Shown here: positions 35,373 to 43,289 of the stretch, piece by piece
Layout of the letters: every line of letters starts with the position of its first letter
How positions within the stretch are numbered: position 1 is the first letter of the stretch
Source of the DNA: Bacillus rhizoplanae
GTDB taxonomy: Bacteria > Bacillota > Bacilli > Bacillales > Bacillaceae_G
Assembly: GCF_917563915.1 (NCBI RefSeq)
Contig: NZ_CAKJTI010000011.1
Coordinates: 32,219-96,218 of the forward strand
Length of the DNA stretch: 64,000 bases
Reading direction: 5' to 3'
The notes under the pieces: model-generated
Database searches by the model: none
Seen by the model: only the letters and a program-made list of their open reading frames with translations
What the model was told of the DNA's origin: nothing
Translations under genes and position numbers: made by a program

Positions 35373-37237
35373 TTATGTTTCACCCGATCCGCTTCTTCAC
35401 TACGCTTCGCACTGTTCCACTTTGACATATCTCCTACAAGGTATCCTGTAATGCGGCGAATTCTTTCCAAATCACGTTCATTTTCATTCCCACAGCTTGG
35501 ACATTCATTTTCAATCATCCCATTATAGCCGCAACATTTACAGCGATCTACCGGGTGATTAATGGATCCATATCCTACGCCATATTGTGCCATTGCCTGT
35601 ACAATTTGCTGTAATGCTTTTTGATTATGAACAGCCGCTCCATCCAATTCAATATACGTAATATGTCCACCATTACAAAGTTCATGAAACGGTCCTTCTA
35701 AACGAATTTTATCAATTGCTTGAATGGAGTAATAAACCGGAATATGGAATGAATTTGTATAATAATTATGATCTGTTACACCTGTAATCGTTCCAAATTC
35801 GGCTCGATCTTTTTTAATAAATTTCCCTGATAACCCTTCGGCAGGAGTTGCAATTAATGAAAAATTCAACTGATGTTTTTCCGTTGCTTGATCCATCTTC
35901 TTTCTCATACATTCAATAATTTCATATCCGAGTTTCCATGATTTTTCGTCTTCCCCATGATGTTTTCCCGTTAAAGCAACTAAACATTCTGCAAGGCCAA
36001 TAAAACCAATACTTAATGTACCGTGTTTTAAAATTTCAGCAACAGAATCTTCAGGTTGAAGTTTTTCACCACCGCGCCATACTCCTTGTGAATATAAGAA
36101 TCGGAAATCTCTTGCCTTTTTCGTTGATTGATAAGAGAATCTTTCCAATAATTGACGAATCCCAAGGTCAACATAGTAATTTAAAGCTTCAAAAAATGCT
36201 TCTTTTGATCCACTCATACACGCTAATTTCACTAAGTTAATAGATGTAAACGATAAATTCCCTCTTCCGATCGCTGCTTCTTCCCCATGAATATTAGACA
36301 TAACACGAGTACGACACCCCATATAACACACTTCACTTTCAGGACGACCATCATAATGCATAGCATTAAATGAGGCATCTAAAAATGAGAAGTTGGGAAA
36401 CAGGCGTTTTGCTGTCGTTTCTAATGCTAGTTCAAATAAATCATAATTCGGATCTTTTTCTTCAAAATTCACACCTTTTTTTAATTTAAATATTTGGATA
36501 GGAAAAATGGGCGTTTCTCCTTTTCCTAATCCAGCTTGCGTCGCTCGTAACAATTGTTTAATTAATAATCTTCCTTCTTTTGATGTATCCGTTCCGTAAT
36601 TAATTGAAATAAACGGAACTTGTCCACCGCCCCTGCTATGCATGCTATTCGAATTATGAATAAATGCTTCACATGCTTGATACGTATCATTTTCTGTTTC
36701 TTTCCACGCAAACTCTTCTACTTGCTTAACTGTTAATGGATATGTTGCTAAACGTTTTTTATTTCTTTCAAACGTTTTTCTCACATACGGTGCTAAATCT
36801 ATATCAAACAGCGCAAATGATTGACCACCATGCTGCATATTTTGATTCGCTTGAAAAATAATCGAAGAAAGTGCCAACGCACTTTTAATATCTTGCGGCT
36901 GTCGCATATATCCGTGACCTGTATGAAACCCATTTTCAAGCATTTGAGCTAGTGGAATTTGCGAACAAGTTGTCGTACCTGTTGCATAAAAATCTAAATC
37001 ATGCGGATATAAAATATTTTGATTAATTGCTTTTTTCACTTCTTCAGAAAGTAATTGTTCGACCGCGTAATACTTTGCACTCTCAGATGCAAATTTCCCC
37101 ATCACTCCCATCGGAGATCGACCGTCAACATTCGCATTTTCTTGCATTAAATCTTGTTCATTTGCATAAACAATTTTCGTAAAAATATCCTTTAGATTCT
37201 CTTCATATTCATTGTTCTTTTCCATTAATTGTTTCAT
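35369..37237 (-). CDS. nrdD: Anaerobic ribonucleoside-triphosphate reductase
   Basis: A 622-residue class III ribonucleotide reductase that makes dNTPs in the absence of oxygen. The C-terminal RRITGYLVGD holds the radical glycine (about G598), and CKCCGY...CPSCGN just before it is the zinc site. Unlike many NrdD proteins it lacks a long N-terminal ATP-cone. GGGGGT lies seven bases before the ATG. A half-matching FNR-like sequence, TGTGAAATTTTTTCAAA, lies near 37325, but it is too weak to call. Confidence 0.93.
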   Translation of the reverse strand: MKQLMEKNNEYEENLKDIFTKIVYANEQDLMQENANVDGRSPMGVMGKFASESAKYYAVEQLLSEEVKKAINQNILYPHDLDFYATGTTTCSQIPLAQMLENGFHTGHGYMRQPQDIKSALALSSIIFQANQNMQHGGQSFALFDIDLAPYVRKTFERNKKRLATYPLTVKQVEEFAWKETENDTYQACEAFIHNSNSMHSRGGGQVPFISINYGTDTSKEGRLLIKQLLRATQAGLGKGETPIFPIQIFKLKKGVNFEEKDPNYDLFELALETTAKRLFPNFSFLDASFNAMHYDGRPESEVCYMGCRTRVMSNIHGEEAAIGRGNLSFTSINLVKLACMSGSKEAFFEALNYYVDLGIRQLLERFSYQSTKKARDFRFLYSQGVWRGGEKLQPEDSVAEILKHGTLSIGFIGLAECLVALTGKHHGEDEKSWKLGYEIIECMRKKMDQATEKHQLNFSLIATPAEGLSGKFIKKDRAEFGTITGVTDHNYYTNSFHIPVYYSIQAIDKIRLEGPFHELCNGGHITYIELDGAAVHNQKALQQIVQAMAQYGVGYGSINHPVDRCKCCGYNGMIENECPSCGNENERDLERIRRITGYLVGDMSKWNSAKRSEEADRVKHK

Positions 37238-37359
37238 TTCTTAACCCCCAACAACATCTTGTTCATTTACTATCAAAATGATACAACATATAGTAAGGGC
37301 GGATATGTGAAAAATGTAACATTCTGTGAAATTTTTTCAAACATTCATAGAACCTTTTG

Positions 37360-37457
37360 TTTATCCCTCAACTTATGAATAAGTAAGAGCTTCATTAGTG
37401 AATGCTTTCTATCAGTGAGAAATGAGAAACCCGCCACTCATAGAAATTTCACTTTAT
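37360..37457 (-). repeat. Degenerate bcr1 copy in tandem
   Basis: It begins TTTATCCCTCAACTTAT and ends CATAGAAATTTCACTTTAT. Its final TTTAT is the first TTTAT of the next, well-preserved copy. Confidence 0.6.
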
Positions 37458-37603
37458 CCTGCATTAACGGGCAGTAATACCTCCACCTCAAGATTGAGAG
37501 AAGCGAAGAAGATAGGTGGGGGACAACTGCCCGTAAAAGCCCGATTGGTTCAACTAACCATCAGTGGAGATGAAGCCCCCCACTGATGGAAGTTTCACTT
37601 TAT
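37453..37603 (-). repeat. bcr1 element, full-length copy
   Basis: Bounded by TTTAT at 37453-37457 and 37599-37603, with all internal segments (ACGGGCAGTAATACC, CTGCCCGTAAAAGCCCGATT, ACCATCAGTGG). It lies between the divergent nrdD and plsY genes. Confidence 0.92.
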
Positions 37604-37700
37604 AAAAAAGAAATGTGATCTTTACAAATGTATGGTACAATATACGGGAAAAACTCTTTTTACCCTTTATCAACACATTTGAATAAAGGAGACTGAACTT

Positions 37701-38303
37701 ATGCTTACATATCTTTTATTGATCGTTGCCTATTTGCTTGGCTCGATTCCATTTGCACTTGTCGTTGGAAAGATTGGTTATGGAATCGATATTCGCGAGC
37801 ATGGTAGCGGAAATTTAGGAGGAACGAATACATTTCGTACATTAGGGAAAAAAGCGGGTTTCATTGTTACAATTGCTGATATTCTAAAAGGAACATTAGC
37901 TACAGCTCTACCGATAATTTTCGGTTTACATATCCATCCGCTATGGTTCGGATTAGCTGCAGTACTTGGTCATGTATACCCAATCTTCGCAAAGTTCCGC
38001 GGAGGAAAAGCAGTTGCTACTTCTGCTGGCGTACTATTATGCTACGCTCCAATTACCTTTGTGGTACTAGCCGTTATCTTTTTCACCCTACTATTTACGA
38101 CGAGATACGTTTCACTTTCTTCTATGTTAACAGCTGTCGTCGCTGTTATTGCAGCAATTATAAACGGGAATAAAATCTTCATTGTTGCGATGTGTTTATT
38201 AGCTGGTATGGTTATTTATCGACATCGTGCAAATATTGGACGAATTATAAATAAAACAGAACCAAAAGCAAATTTAACAAAGAAACAACAGAAACAAAAG
38301 TAA
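37701..38303 (+). CDS. plsY: Acyl-phosphate:glycerol-3-phosphate acyltransferase
   Basis: A 200-residue five-helix membrane enzyme that transfers an acyl group from acyl-phosphate to glycerol-3-phosphate, the first step of phospholipid synthesis. It shows the three PlsY motifs: [11 protein letters not shown] (about 37-47), [21 protein letters not shown] (about 93-113, split here as one conserved block) and the later HRANIGRI. The basic C-terminal tail ends KKQQKQK. AAAGGAGAC precedes the ATG. In B. subtilis plsY is next to parE; here they are ~6 kb apart. Confidence 0.93.
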   Translation: MLTYLLLIVAYLLGSIPFALVVGKIGYGIDIREHGSGNLGGTNTFRTLGKKAGFIVTIADILKGTLATALPIIFGLHIHPLWFGLAAVLGHVYPIFAKFRGGKAVATSAGVLLCYAPITFVVLAVIFFTLLFTTRYVSLSSMLTAVVAVIAAIINGNKIFIVAMCLLAGMVIYRHRANIGRIINKTEPKANLTKKQQKQK

Positions 38304-38318
38304 GATTGTAACCCACAT

Positions 38319-38372
38319 AACGCAAAAAGAAAACGCAAAGCATATAAATGGCGTCTTTTTGCGTTATTTTTT
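38319..38372 (+). terminator. Terminator after plsY
   Basis: AACGCAAAAAGA and TCTTTTTGCGTT form a 12-bp stem around 20 or so bases, followed by ATTTTTTAT. Confidence 0.7.
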
Positions 38373-38411
38373 ATACTAAAAGAAAAAGTGATTATGTTGG
38401 AGGAACACTAG

Positions 38412-38702
38412 ATGAATATTTCAGTATCAAAAGAAGCAGTAAGCTGGTATAAAAACGAGCTTGGTTTACAAACAGGCGATGCCCTTCGCTTTTTCGTACA
38501 ATATGGTGGATGTAGCACTGTTCAAAAAGGTCTTTCATTAGGAATTCGTAAAGATAATCCAGCTACTCCTGCTGTACAAATTCAGGAAGATGGCATTACT
38601 TTCTTTATTGAAGGCGATGATGAATGGTTCTTTGACGGACATGATTTATCTATTACATTCAGTAATGATGATGATTTCCCGCAATTTCATTATGAAAAAT
38701 AA
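38412..38702 (+). CDS. yneR: HesB/IscA-like family protein YneR
   Basis: A 96-residue protein of the HesB-like family, beginning MNISVSKEAVSWYKNELGLQ with FFVQYGGCSTVQKG in the middle. Only one conserved Cys is seen, so it lacks the full three-Cys Fe-S scaffold set of IscA. Function is unproven. TTGGAGGAA precedes the ATG. It ends in a shared terminator with the convergent thioesterase gene. Confidence 0.85.
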   Translation: MNISVSKEAVSWYKNELGLQTGDALRFFVQYGGCSTVQKGLSLGIRKDNPATPAVQIQEDGITFFIEGDDEWFFDGHDLSITFSNDDDFPQFHYEK

Positions 38703-38727
38703 AAAACGTGGCCTAGGCCACGTTTTT
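38700..38727. terminator. Bidirectional terminator
   Basis: AAAAACGTGGCC and GGCCACGTTTTTT pair around TA, between the convergent yneR and yneP genes. Confidence 0.9.
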
Positions 38728-38730
38728 TCA

Positions 38731-39147
38731 TTATTTTTGAATCTTCTCGTATGTCTCATACCACTCTGGGTACAATTTTTTAAACGATACCGGACGAAAA
38801 CCTTCTTTTTTTGCACAAATATTTGTTGTAGACGCTGTAATACAACGTTCGCCGTTTCCATTATAAATTTCATAGCCGTACACAACGCGTAGTGGACTCA
38901 CAGACTCCACCCATGTTTTCACAATTGCTTTTTCTCCATAACGCATTGCTTTTCGATATGTAATTTGCAAATCAAGTACAGGAGATACAATCCCATCATT
39001 CTCCATTTCAACATATGAAAACCCTAAATCTTGAATTAATTTCGTACGTCCAAGTTCTAGCCATACTAAATAATTTGCATGGTACACGACACCCATTTGG
39101 TCTGTCTCTGCATAACGGATGTCAATTTCTTGTTCTGCTACAAACAT
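38731..39147 (-). CDS. yneP: Acyl-CoA thioesterase, hot-dog fold (YneP/YbgC type)
   Basis: A 138-residue 4-hydroxybenzoyl-CoA-type thioesterase. The conserved start IDIRYAETDQMGVVYHANYLVW holds the catalytic Asp (D in ETDQMG) and the following YHANY. It hydrolyses an acyl-CoA thioester, with substrate unknown; some Bacillus relatives have been discussed for menaquinone synthesis (DHNA-CoA). AAGGAGAC precedes the ATG. It is a single gene. Confidence 0.88.
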   Translation of the reverse strand: MFVAEQEIDIRYAETDQMGVVYHANYLVWLELGRTKLIQDLGFSYVEMENDGIVSPVLDLQITYRKAMRYGEKAIVKTWVESVSPLRVVYGYEIYNGNGERCITASTTNICAKKEGFRPVSFKKLYPEWYETYEKIQK

Positions 39148-39256
39148 AGTTTTGTCTCCTTCTCGCTTGCGTTTCTTTCTACACCTTTAATCATAATACA
39201 GAGAAACTGAAAATAAAATAGAAGCGGCGGATCTTTTTCCTTAAAGGAGTGAGCAT

Positions 39257-40546
39257 ATGCTACAAATTATAACTGTACAAAGCGGTGATAATGTATATAA
39301 ATTAGCACAGAAGTACGGAACCACACCAGAAACAATTGTAAAAGATAATGGATTAAATCCAGCTCAAACACTCGTCATCGGGCAAGCATTAATCGTGAAT
39401 ACGGAAGGAAATACTTATTATGTACAGCCTGGCGATAGCTTATATAAGATTGCCTTAACTTACAATGTACCTCTCGCCAGTTTAGCAAAAGTGAATCATT
39501 TATCATTAAAATCCGCACTCCAAGTCGGACAGCAGCTATATGTACCAAAAGGGACAAAAAAAATCATTGAATCCATTGCCTACTTACAGCCATCTACAAT
39601 TCCGATTAAAGAAAGCTTAATTACTTCCACCAAAGCTATCAATCCATATTTAACCTACTTGGCCTACTTTAGCTTTGAGGCAAAGCGTGACGGAACACTA
39701 AAAGAACCTACACAAGTATCTGAAATCGTCACAATTGCAAAGCAAGGGCAAACCATTCCGATGCTCGTTATTACAAATCTTGAAAATGGAAGTTTCAGCC
39801 CTGAATTAGCAAGCATTTTTTTACGCAATGAGACAATTCAAAATACGCTCATTACAAATATTTTACAAACAGCACAAAAATATGGAATGCGTGACATTCA
39901 TTTTGATTTTGAGAACCTTGCACCAGGAGACCGCGAAGTATATAATCAATTTTTACGCAAAGTAAAAACACGTCTACCAAAAGGATATACGCTCAGTACA
40001 ACTCTCCCGCCAAAAACAAGTTCAACTCAAAAAGGTGCAGCTGCAGCTCAGGACTATAAGGCACAAGGTGAAATTGTCGATTTCGTTGTCATTATGACAT
40101 ACGACTGGGGATGGCAAGGTGGACCGCCCCTTGCAGTTTCTCCAATTGGCCCTGTCAAACAAGTCATTCAATACGCAAAATCGCAAATGCCGCCGCGTAA
40201 AATTATGATGGGACAAAACTTATACGGATTTAATTGGATTCTTCCATTCAAAGAAGGAAATCCTCCTGCAAAAGCAGTTAGCTCTGTTGCTGCTGTTGCG
40301 CTTGCCCGGAAATATAATGTGCCAATTCAATACGATTTCACTTCACAGGCTCCGCATTTCAAGTATTACGATGAAAACGGAGTACAACATGAAGTATGGT
40401 TTGAAGATGCTAGGTCAGTTCAAAGTAAGTTTAATTTAATAAAAGAACAAGGAATACGTGGTATCAGTTATTGGAAAATCGGATTACCATTCCCGCAAAA
40501 TTGGCGTCTCCTTACTGAAAATTTTTCCATCACAAAAAAAGGCTGA
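39257..40546 (+). CDS. sleL: Spore cortex-lytic glycosidase SleL/YaaH family
   Basis: A 429-residue enzyme with two LysM domains (about 3-47 and 53-98, the second starting TYYVQPGDSLYKIA) and a GH18 domain (about 110-425). The GH18 catalytic motif reads DIHFDFEN, giving D213, D217 and the acid E219. SleL acts as an N-acetylglucosaminidase on cortex fragments in germination. No signal peptide is present, as usual for this family. AAAGGAG precedes the ATG. It could instead be its paralogue YaaH; length and sequence fit SleL better. Confidence 0.88.
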   Translation: MLQIITVQSGDNVYKLAQKYGTTPETIVKDNGLNPAQTLVIGQALIVNTEGNTYYVQPGDSLYKIALTYNVPLASLAKVNHLSLKSALQVGQQLYVPKGTKKIIESIAYLQPSTIPIKESLITSTKAINPYLTYLAYFSFEAKRDGTLKEPTQVSEIVTIAKQGQTIPMLVITNLENGSFSPELASIFLRNETIQNTLITNILQTAQKYGMRDIHFDFENLAPGDREVYNQFLRKVKTRLPKGYTLSTTLPPKTSSTQKGAAAAQDYKAQGEIVDFVVIMTYDWGWQGGPPLAVSPIGPVKQVIQYAKSQMPPRKIMMGQNLYGFNWILPFKEGNPPAKAVSSVAAVALARKYNVPIQYDFTSQAPHFKYYDENGVQHEVWFEDARSVQSKFNLIKEQGIRGISYWKIGLPFPQNWRLLTENFSITKKG

Positions 40547-40560
40547 CAATTGTCAGCCTT
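40539..40560. terminator. Bidirectional terminator between sleL and tlp
   Basis: AAGGCTGACA and TGTCAGCCTT form a palindrome with AT at the centre, flanked by A and T runs. Confidence 0.8.
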
Positions 40561-40563
40561 CTC

Positions 40564-40791
40564 TTACTTATTACGATATGCAGCTTCCTCTTTAATTTCT
40601 TTTCGCATTCCTTCAATACTTTCCATGCGGCGCTCATTTTTCGCTTCGATTGCTGCGCGGTCTTTCTCATTAGAAAATTCCGTAGCTTCCCTTGCTTCGT
40701 TCATGTTTTCAATTGTGTTATATACCGCCTCTTGCAATTTCTCAACGTTATCACTACGATCATCTGGATTTGCTTTGTATTGTTCTGGCAT
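40564..40791 (-). CDS. tlp: Small acid-soluble spore protein Tlp
   Basis: A 75-residue spore protein, close to B. subtilis Tlp: [20 protein letters not shown] near the start and [17 protein letters not shown] later. It is made in the forespore. I start at ATG 40791, which has AAAGGAGG upstream and begins [12 protein letters not shown]; the open frame further back is not coding. It follows sspN on the same strand, with a hairpin between them. Confidence 0.93.
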   Translation of the reverse strand: MPEQYKANPDDRSDNVEKLQEAVYNTIENMNEAREATEFSNEKDRAAIEAKNERRMESIEGMRKEIKEEAAYRNK

Positions 40792-40865
40792 TCTGTCTTC
40801 CTCCTTTATTGAAAATACATACAACATTAGTTTGTAAAAAATGTCTTTAATTATGTATACAAAAA

Positions 40866-40890
40866 AGAAGGAGAATGCTTCCATTCTCCC
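40866..40890 (-). terminator. Hairpin between sspN and tlp
   Basis: GGAGAATG and CATTCTCC pair around CTTC; the minus strand continues TTCTTTTTTGTATAC. It should end most sspN transcripts or act as an attenuator before tlp. Confidence 0.7.
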
Positions 40891-40895
40891 TCTCT

Positions 40896-41030
40896 TTAAC
40901 CGTTATCCACAATCGGTTGTTTCCCTGATTTGTCTTGCATTTGTTTCCCTTTATTTCCGCCAGCTGCTCTCGATTGTGTTCCAATATGGTCTGGAGCAAA
41001 ATCTTGTGGATGTTTCTTTGGATTACCCAT
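40896..41030 (-). CDS. sspN: Acid-soluble spore protein N
   Basis: A 44-residue spore protein: [20 protein letters not shown] then [18 protein letters not shown] and a PIVDNG end. This fits SspN, which in Bacillus precedes tlp. AAGGAGGCG lies before the ATG at 41030. It is expected to be forespore (sigma-G) expressed. A hairpin ending at the ribosome site lies just upstream. Confidence 0.9.
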   Translation of the reverse strand: MGNPKKHPQDFAPDHIGTQSRAAGGNKGKQMQDKSGKQPIVDNG

Positions 41031-41041
41031 AATATCGCCTC

Positions 41042-41070
41042 CTTACAACTAGTATCATACTAGCTGTAAG
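41042..41070 (-). repeat. Inverted repeat abutting the sspN ribosome binding site
   Basis: On the plus strand CTTACA-A-CTAGTAT pairs with ATACTAG-C-TGTAAG, with one mismatch. On the minus strand the 3' arm ends TTGTAAG, sharing AAG with the sspN Shine-Dalgarno AAGGAGG. It could be the fbpB terminator or affect sspN translation. Confidence 0.5.
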
Positions 41071-41072
41071 AA

Positions 41073-41216
41073 TTATTCAGCCTGCTTGAAAATACGCGTT
41101 TCATATCGCTTTTCTAATTTTTCTTCAATTCGTTCTATCGCATCACGATCACTAAGTAATTGCCGTTTATTTTCCATCACAAGTTCTTCAAACGATTTCC
41201 GTCTATTTCTTCTCAT
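41073..41216 (-). CDS. fbpB: FbpB-family small basic protein
   Basis: A 47-residue basic protein reading MRRNRRKSFEELVMENKRQL then SDRDAIERIEEKLEKRYE. This matches the FbpB family; in B. subtilis FbpB is Fur-regulated and works with the FsrA small RNA in iron sparing. AAAGGGTG precedes the ATG. I see no clear Fur box upstream, so iron control is not shown here. Confidence 0.75.
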   Translation of the reverse strand: MRRNRRKSFEELVMENKRQLLSDRDAIERIEEKLEKRYETRIFKQAE

Positions 41217-41329
41217 ACTGTTCACCCTTTCTCTTTCGTGTTACTAGTATGAACAGTTAAAAAACTCCCTAATCAGATTTATGAGAAAATTTTATTTTTT
41301 AGCATAGTTAATCCATTTAACTACAATAC

Positions 41330-41378
41330 AAACTTCCGCAAGTGTGGAATGCCCACACTTGCGGAAGTTTCACTTTAT
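41330..41378 (-). repeat. Long perfect hairpin with bcr1-type end
   Basis: AAACTTCCGCAAGTGTGG and CCACACTTGCGGAAGTTT form an 18-bp stem with a five-base loop, followed by CACTTTAT. The outer bases equal the bcr1 end (GGAAGTTTCACTTTAT) and the TTTAT at 41374-41378 contains the exonuclease stop codon. It may be a bcr1 remnant turned into a terminator. Confidence 0.6.
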
Positions 41379-42265
41379 AAGTGCTGCAAAGTTTGCACTC
41401 CCTCCTCATACGCGGCAATAATGAGGACTTCAAAAGCAATCAAATCCTCAGGCTGATCAATGATGATTCTTGTAACACCCAATTCACTTTTCGTAGCAGG
41501 TTCACATGTAACAGTTGGATACACAGCTACTATTTCCTCTTGTTCTTTATTCGTTAATACGTATTTTTTTCTTCCCTTTAGCTTAATTCTTACAAATGAA
41601 TAAAGTGCTTTGATATCTAGATAATTACCGACACAAACATGACGAATAACCGTTGTATCTTTATTATGCTTTTCCAATATTTCTTTTACGATCTCATAGG
41701 CTCTTTCTTCTTCCTTTGTTAGACTTTGAGAAATCACCTTCTTCTCTTTTCCGTTCTTCTCTTCTACACATTTTTGATATACGGCCGCACAAGTGAAACA
41801 ATCATCTAATGCATTGTGAGAGCGTACTTGAATATGTAAAAATCGTTTCAGTGTTTCTAATTTATGGTTTGGTACATGTTTTATATATCGTTTTGCTAAA
41901 CTAAGTGTATCCAACACTATATTTTTAGGTGTACCGAGTCCTAATCGTTCCATATTACTCTTTAAAAACCTCATATCAAAAGAAGCATTATGAGCAATGA
42001 TCGTATCTTCTCCAATAAATGCAATAAATTCTGGTAATACAATATCAATTATCGGCGCGTTTGCCACATCAAAATTTCGAATACCTGTTAACATCGTAAT
42101 GCGGCTCGGAATCATCTTTTCTGGATTCACATACGAAACAAATTGATCGGTACATATATGATTTCGATACCGAATTGCAGCCATTTGAATAATATTATCT
42201 TGATAAGGATTGAATCCTGTTGTTTCAAAATCGATTACAACATAATTACCTGTGAAATTCCCCAT
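41375..42265 (-). CDS. DnaQ-like 3'-5' exonuclease
   Basis: A 296-residue DEDDh exonuclease. Exo I is VIDFETTGFNP, Exo II is IIAHNASFDMRFL and Exo III is VRSHNALDDCFTCA, with the catalytic His. The domain ends near residue 170; the remaining ~120 residues, including LKGRKKYVLTNKEQEEIV, are of unknown role and may bind DNA. It resembles DnaQ/PolC proofreading domains. AAGGAGAAG precedes the ATG. Its stop lies in a bcr1-like end. Confidence 0.87.
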   Translation of the reverse strand: MGNFTGNYVVIDFETTGFNPYQDNIIQMAAIRYRNHICTDQFVSYVNPEKMIPSRITMLTGIRNFDVANAPIIDIVLPEFIAFIGEDTIIAHNASFDMRFLKSNMERLGLGTPKNIVLDTLSLAKRYIKHVPNHKLETLKRFLHIQVRSHNALDDCFTCAAVYQKCVEEKNGKEKKVISQSLTKEEERAYEIVKEILEKHNKDTTVIRHVCVGNYLDIKALYSFVRIKLKGRKKYVLTNKEQEEIVAVYPTVTCEPATKSELGVTRIIIDQPEDLIAFEVLIIAAYEEGVQTLQHL

Positions 42266-42335
42266 AATCTTCTCCTTAGCTTTTTATTTATATTATAACT
42301 TAACATAATGAAAGAAACTTAATTGGCCTTTAAAT

Positions 42336-42373
42336 AGAAAATAGGAATGGCACATATACCATTCCTATTTTCG
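42336..42373 (-). terminator. Terminator now separated from yneN by bcr1
   Basis: GAAAATAGGAATGG and CCATTCCTATTTTC form a 14-bp stem with an 8-base loop. It lies just beyond the bcr1 copy that follows yneN and was probably its original terminator. Confidence 0.8.
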
Positions 42374-42376
42374 TCT

Positions 42377-42472
42377 TTTATCCCGCTATTCGCGGGCAGT
42401 AAGACCCCCACCTCGAGATTCAGAGAAAATCGAAGAAGATGAAAACCCCTACTGATGAAAGTTTCACTTTAT
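42377..42472 (-). repeat. bcr1 derivative, 96 bp, centre deleted
   Basis: Left end TTTATCCCGCTATTCGCGGG (42377 on) and right end GAAAGTTTCACTTTAT are joined after CGAAGAAGAT. The terminal TTTAT at 42468-42472 contains the yneN stop codon. Confidence 0.88.
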
Positions 42473-43044
42473 TTTAATTTCGCGACTCTTTTCTCCATTT
42501 CCTTCACCGTCATCGGTCCGATAAATTTATCCTGGATAACTCCTTTTGTATCAATAAAATATGATGTTGGAATTGTAATGACTTTATAAGTAGTCGTTAC
42601 TTTTATATCTGTATCAAGAAGAATCGGAAAAGTAAGCCCTTTCTCTTCTGCAAATTTCCGTACTTTCTCTTTTCCTTCAGCCCCTTCTGACACTGTATAA
42701 TTCACCGCTAATACTTCTACATCTTTCTGATACTTATTATAAAATGCCTGTATATCTGGCATTTCTTTCTGACATGGACCACACCACGTTGCCCAAAAAT
42801 TCAAAATAACCTTCTTACCTTTTAAATCAGAAAGCTTCACCTTTGTACCATCAAGCTTGGACAATTCAAAATCAGGCGCTATTTTTCCAATTTCAATACC
42901 ATTTTGTGCAATTGCTTCTTTTACATCCTCTGTACTTTGCTTTTGGTTGTCTGTTACTTGTACTTTCTCTTTTCCAAACTGCTCATAAATTGCATAACCA
43001 GCTAAACATAATAACACAACAACAATCGATATTTTTCGCCACAT
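42469..43044 (-). CDS. yneN: Membrane-anchored thiol-disulfide oxidoreductase (ResA/YneN type)
   Basis: A 191-residue protein with an N-terminal membrane anchor (ISIVVVLLCLAGYAIYEQF) and an external TlpA-like thioredoxin domain. The active site is FWATWCGPCQKEMP, with the cis-Pro loop in VITIPTSYFID. It reduces or exchanges disulfides outside the cell; partners are unknown. I use ATG 43044 because AAGGAA lies eight bases upstream, whereas an ATG three codons earlier abuts it. Its stop codon is in a bcr1 end. Confidence 0.9.
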   Translation of the reverse strand: MWRKISIVVVLLCLAGYAIYEQFGKEKVQVTDNQKQSTEDVKEAIAQNGIEIGKIAPDFELSKLDGTKVKLSDLKGKKVILNFWATWCGPCQKEMPDIQAFYNKYQKDVEVLAVNYTVSEGAEGKEKVRKFAEEKGLTFPILLDTDIKVTTTYKVITIPTSYFIDTKGVIQDKFIGPMTVKEMEKRVAKLK

Positions 43045-43083
43045 ATGCACCATTCCTTATATTTTATCTTTGTCTCCATGGTT

Positions 43084-43109
43084 CTCACTGATGAAAGCTT
43101 TTACTTTAT
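43084..43109 (-). repeat. bcr1 right-end fragment
   Basis: CTCACTGATGAAAGCTTTTACTTTAT differs from the bcr1 end at a few positions only; no left end is visible. Confidence 0.5.
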
Positions 43110-43289
43110 TTTAGCTTATACGGACAAAGATGGAAATATTCTCTATGGAAAAGAAAGTATATTATACAAAAAAATTAAGATTACAATCCTTACAATAAGA
43201 AAGAGCAGATGTTTTCTAATTCTACTCAATCAAATACCGCACTTCATTACATACGAATACTTATTTCTAAAACAATGTCATACATATTA

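Noticed and set aside
37325-37341. FNR-like box TGTGAAATTTTTTCAAA upstream of nrdD
   Set aside because: Only the first half-site matches the consensus; the second is off by two or more bases, so I mention it only in the nrdD entry.
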